DNA from: Acidobacteriota bacterium
Lineage (GTDB): Bacteria; Acidobacteriota; Holophagae; Holophagales; Holophagaceae
DNA length: 64,000 nucleotides
Direction of reading: 5' to 3'
Assembly (NCBI GenBank): GCA_005788175.1
Contig: SXYX01000014.1
Location: 151,277 to 215,276, forward strand
In this document: piece by piece, positions 61,721 through 64,000 of the stretch
Layout of the letters: each line of letters starts with the position of its first letter
How positions within the stretch are numbered: position 1 is the stretch's first letter
Position numbers and translations under genes: made by a program
The notes under the pieces: generated by a model
What the model was told of the DNA's origin: nothing
The model's database searches: none
Seen by the model: only the letters and a program-made list of their open reading frames with translations

Positions 61721-62227
61721 TTAGATCACCTGAAGTTGTTTAATAAATCTTCTCTGAATTAATTTCTTTTTAATGGGTCCAAAATACTCAACAAAGAGAC
61801 GACCTCGTAAGTGATCAATTTCATGACAGAAGGCGCGAGCTAGAAGATCTTCCCCAACGAGGTTATGCCATGACCCATCTTTACTTCGATTTCGAATGGT
61901 CACACGCTGGGGCCGCTCTAGAACTTCATGGATCCCAGGGATAGAAAGACAACCTTCTGGTCCCACCTGCTTACCTTCCTCTTTAATGATGGTGGGGTTA
62001 ATAAGAATCATTTTTGAATTAGGGTCTTCGCCGCACGAACAATCAATGACTGCTAAATTGAGATTGATACCAATTTGAGGAGCGGCAATACCCACTCCAT
62101 CTTCATCAAGGGCCGTATCAAAGAGATCCTCAACTAATTGGTCTAATTCTTGGGTCCAAAGACCCACGTCGGCACTCTTGATTTTCAGTCTAGGATCACC
62201 CCAATGGATGACCTTGCGAACAGACAT
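61721..62227 (-). CDS. def: Peptide deformylase
   Basis: DGVGIAAPQIGINLNLAVID; GPEGCLSIPGIHEVLERP; AFCHEIDHLRGRLFVEY. Confidence 0.96.
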   Translation of the reverse strand: MSVRKVIHWGDPRLKIKSADVGLWTQELDQLVEDLFDTALDEDGVGIAAPQIGINLNLAVIDCSCGEDPNSKMILINPTIIKEEGKQVGPEGCLSIPGIHEVLERPQRVTIRNRSKDGSWHNLVGEDLLARAFCHEIDHLRGRLFVEYFGPIKKKLIQRRFIKQLQVI

Positions 62228-62299
62228 AATGACCTCAATTTCTATTATAGAATGCGGGTATTTAGTTGGTAATCTAAGAGTTCGGAGAATTGAGGACTC

Positions 62300-64000
62300 A
62301 TGCTACGTAAATTCAGAAATGCTGTCAAATCTAACCGAACTCCTGTGGCCACTATTATGATTGTGCTAACCCTGGGGCTGCTTGCTTATTTGGTCCCCTC
62401 GGGTAATGCCGGCGTCACTCCAGAGACAGTTTTTGGACGTGTCTATGGTCGAGAAGTGAAGCAAGCGGATATTAACCAAGCTTTGACGGATTTAATGCAG
62501 CGGTTTGGTGGAAATGAGGATCAACAAGCTCAGTTACTACCTCTATTAAAACCCCAGGCGATCCAAACAGTGATACAAGACAAGGCCATAGAAGAACTGT
62601 GCGAGCGTGAAGGGGTCAAAGTCAGCGATCTTGAAATCAAAAACACCCTTGAATTAATTTTAAAATCACAGGCTAAACAGCAACCTGAATTGCTTGGTCT
62701 TTTTGATACTACAGGTCGTTTACGCAGTATGGATGATCTCGTAAAAACCTATCAAGAACCTGTTAGGAATTTTATTAATACAGTGGAGCGTGTTGCTCGT
62801 AAAGAAGCCGTGCGCCAAAAGCTTTTCCAAATCTACGCCCTCAAGGCACCCGTATCGCCTGAACGTCTTGCCCTAGAGCATCGTTTAAAAAGCGAAAAGA
62901 TATCCCTACAGTCCATCGCGGTGACACCCTCCATTCAAGATATTGGAGATCCCGGAGATGGGCCCCTGGGTATTTATCTCAAAGCGGAAGGCTCCTTCTT
63001 TAAACAGGGCTTACGTCGCACAATCCAAGTCGTCGTCGTTACAAGAGACATGGTTGGTGACTTAAAGATCGATGAGGCCGCTCTTAAAAGTGCCTATGAA
63101 AGCCAAAAGGCTTCTTTTGTAAAGTCTCCTGAAATAAAAGGCCGTCATATTCTTTTTGACGCTATCACTCCAGAGCAATTAGTTGAGGCCAATAAGAAAG
63201 CTATGGAAGTACGCGCACAACTTATCAAAGGTGAAAGCTTCGAGGCGTTAGCCACAAAGTTTAATAGCCCCCAAGCAGCGGGGCCCGGCGGTGATCTCGG
63301 CTGGTTTGATCGTTCTCGTATGGTGAAAGAATTTGCTGATGCTGCGTTTAATCTCAAGGTGGGAGAAATCAGTCAGCCTGTTAAAACTCAATATGGTATC
63401 CATCTCATACGTATTGATAATCAACGAGCCGAACGGGTAACCCCTTTTGATGAAGTCAAAAATCGATTGCAAAACGATTTAACTGAAGAACGCTACGCTC
63501 AGAAAGCCAAAGAGAGATTGGAGCTTTTACGTAAGAAAGCGAATCAGGGAGATCTTGAAGCAACAGCTAAATCTCTGGGGCTTAAGGCTGTGCGTAGCCA
63601 ACCTTTTGAAGCAATGGACAGCCCGAGTATCGAAGGTGTTTTCAATGTAGGTGATTTAGGGACGCGCGTTTTTTCTAAAAAGGTGGGTGAAGTATCTACC
63701 CCTGAATTAATCGGTTCTTCTTATATGGTTTATCGTATTGAAAAAGAATTTGAACCCAGTGTTCCCCCTTTGAGTGAAATCCGCGCAAAGGTTCTTTTGG
63801 CGTGGCGCCAGGAGCAAGCTGCAAAAGCAACTCAGATTCAAATGCAAACCCTGCTGCAGTCAGGAAATTTCAAGGCCCTCAGGGTCCTTGGCTCCATCAC
63901 TGAAACTAAAGCGGTTACGATCGTATCGAAGCAAGAATGGGTTTCGCAGCCTTTGATTCGCCAAGCCCTTCTTCAAATGCCCCTCAACAAGCCCACGCCT
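62300..64000 (+). CDS. SurA_N/parvulin-type peptidylprolyl isomerase, PpiD-like (runs off the right edge)
   Basis: N-terminal TM anchor MLRKFRNAVKSNRTPVATIMIVLTLGLLAYLVPSG; rotamase KGRHILFDAITPEQLVEANKKAMEVRAQLIKGESFEALATKFNSPQAAGPGGDLGWFDRSRMVKEFADAAFNLKVGEISQPVKTQYGIHLIRI. Confidence 0.9.
   Translation, partial: MLRKFRNAVKSNRTPVATIMIVLTLGLLAYLVPSGNAGVTPETVFGRVYGREVKQADINQALTDLMQRFGGNEDQQAQLLPLLKPQAIQTVIQDKAIEELCEREGVKVSDLEIKNTLELILKSQAKQQPELLGLFDTTGRLRSMDDLVKTYQEPVRNFINTVERVARKEAVRQKLFQIYALKAPVSPERLALEHRLKSEKISLQSIAVTPSIQDIGDPGDGPLGIYLKAEGSFFKQGLRRTIQVVVVTRDMVGDLKIDEAALKSAYESQKASFVKSPEIKGRHILFDAITPEQLVEANKKAMEVRAQLIKGESFEALATKFNSPQAAGPGGDLGWFDRSRMVKEFADAAFNLKVGEISQPVKTQYGIHLIRIDNQRAERVTPFDEVKNRLQNDLTEERYAQKAKERLELLRKKANQGDLEATAKSLGLKAVRSQPFEAMDSPSIEGVFNVGDLGTRVFSKKVGEVSTPELIGSSYMVYRIEKEFEPSVPPLSEIRAKVLLAWRQEQAAKATQIQMQTLLQSGNFKALRVLGSITETKAVTIVSKQEWVSQPLIRQALLQMPLNKPTP

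Overview
This is a gene-dense 64-kb chromosomal window from a diderm (Gram-negative-type) bacterium with moderate-to-low GC. It is mostly housekeeping: pyrG, argS, rpsT, thiC, moaA, recA, dxs-ispA-xseB, efp, rplM-rpsI-rpsB-tsf-pyrH, nuoABCDEF, kdsA, dsbD, ftsK, gmhA, hemW, smpB, uppS-cdsA-dxr-rseP, ribE, def-fmt, two tRNAs, and a cobalamin-riboswitch-led btuB-F-C-D operon. I see no phage, IS element, CRISPR array or obvious defence island. The unusual signals lie inside ordinary-looking genes. (1) An in-frame fusion joins endonuclease III (Nth) to a leaderless BtuF-like metal/corrinoid-binding domain, with a dnaX-type A_AAA_AAG heptamer exactly at the junction. (2) All six recognisable Sec signal peptides place Gln at the predicted +1 position, like the Bacteroidetes 'Q-rule'. 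(3) The FolD-family protein resembles monofunctional yeast MTD1 and lacks the catalytic Lys. (4) The 6-pyruvoyltetrahydropterin synthase homologue carries the ExxHGH (PTPS-III) motif, predicting a FolB bypass. (5) A bacterial deoxyhypusine-synthase-like gene sits in a GDP-mannose operon, and the genome's EF-P carries Asn where the modified Lys/Arg is expected. The phylum cannot be fixed from this window; Acidobacteriota-like is only a guess. Family calls rest on motif recognition from memory; no searches were run.
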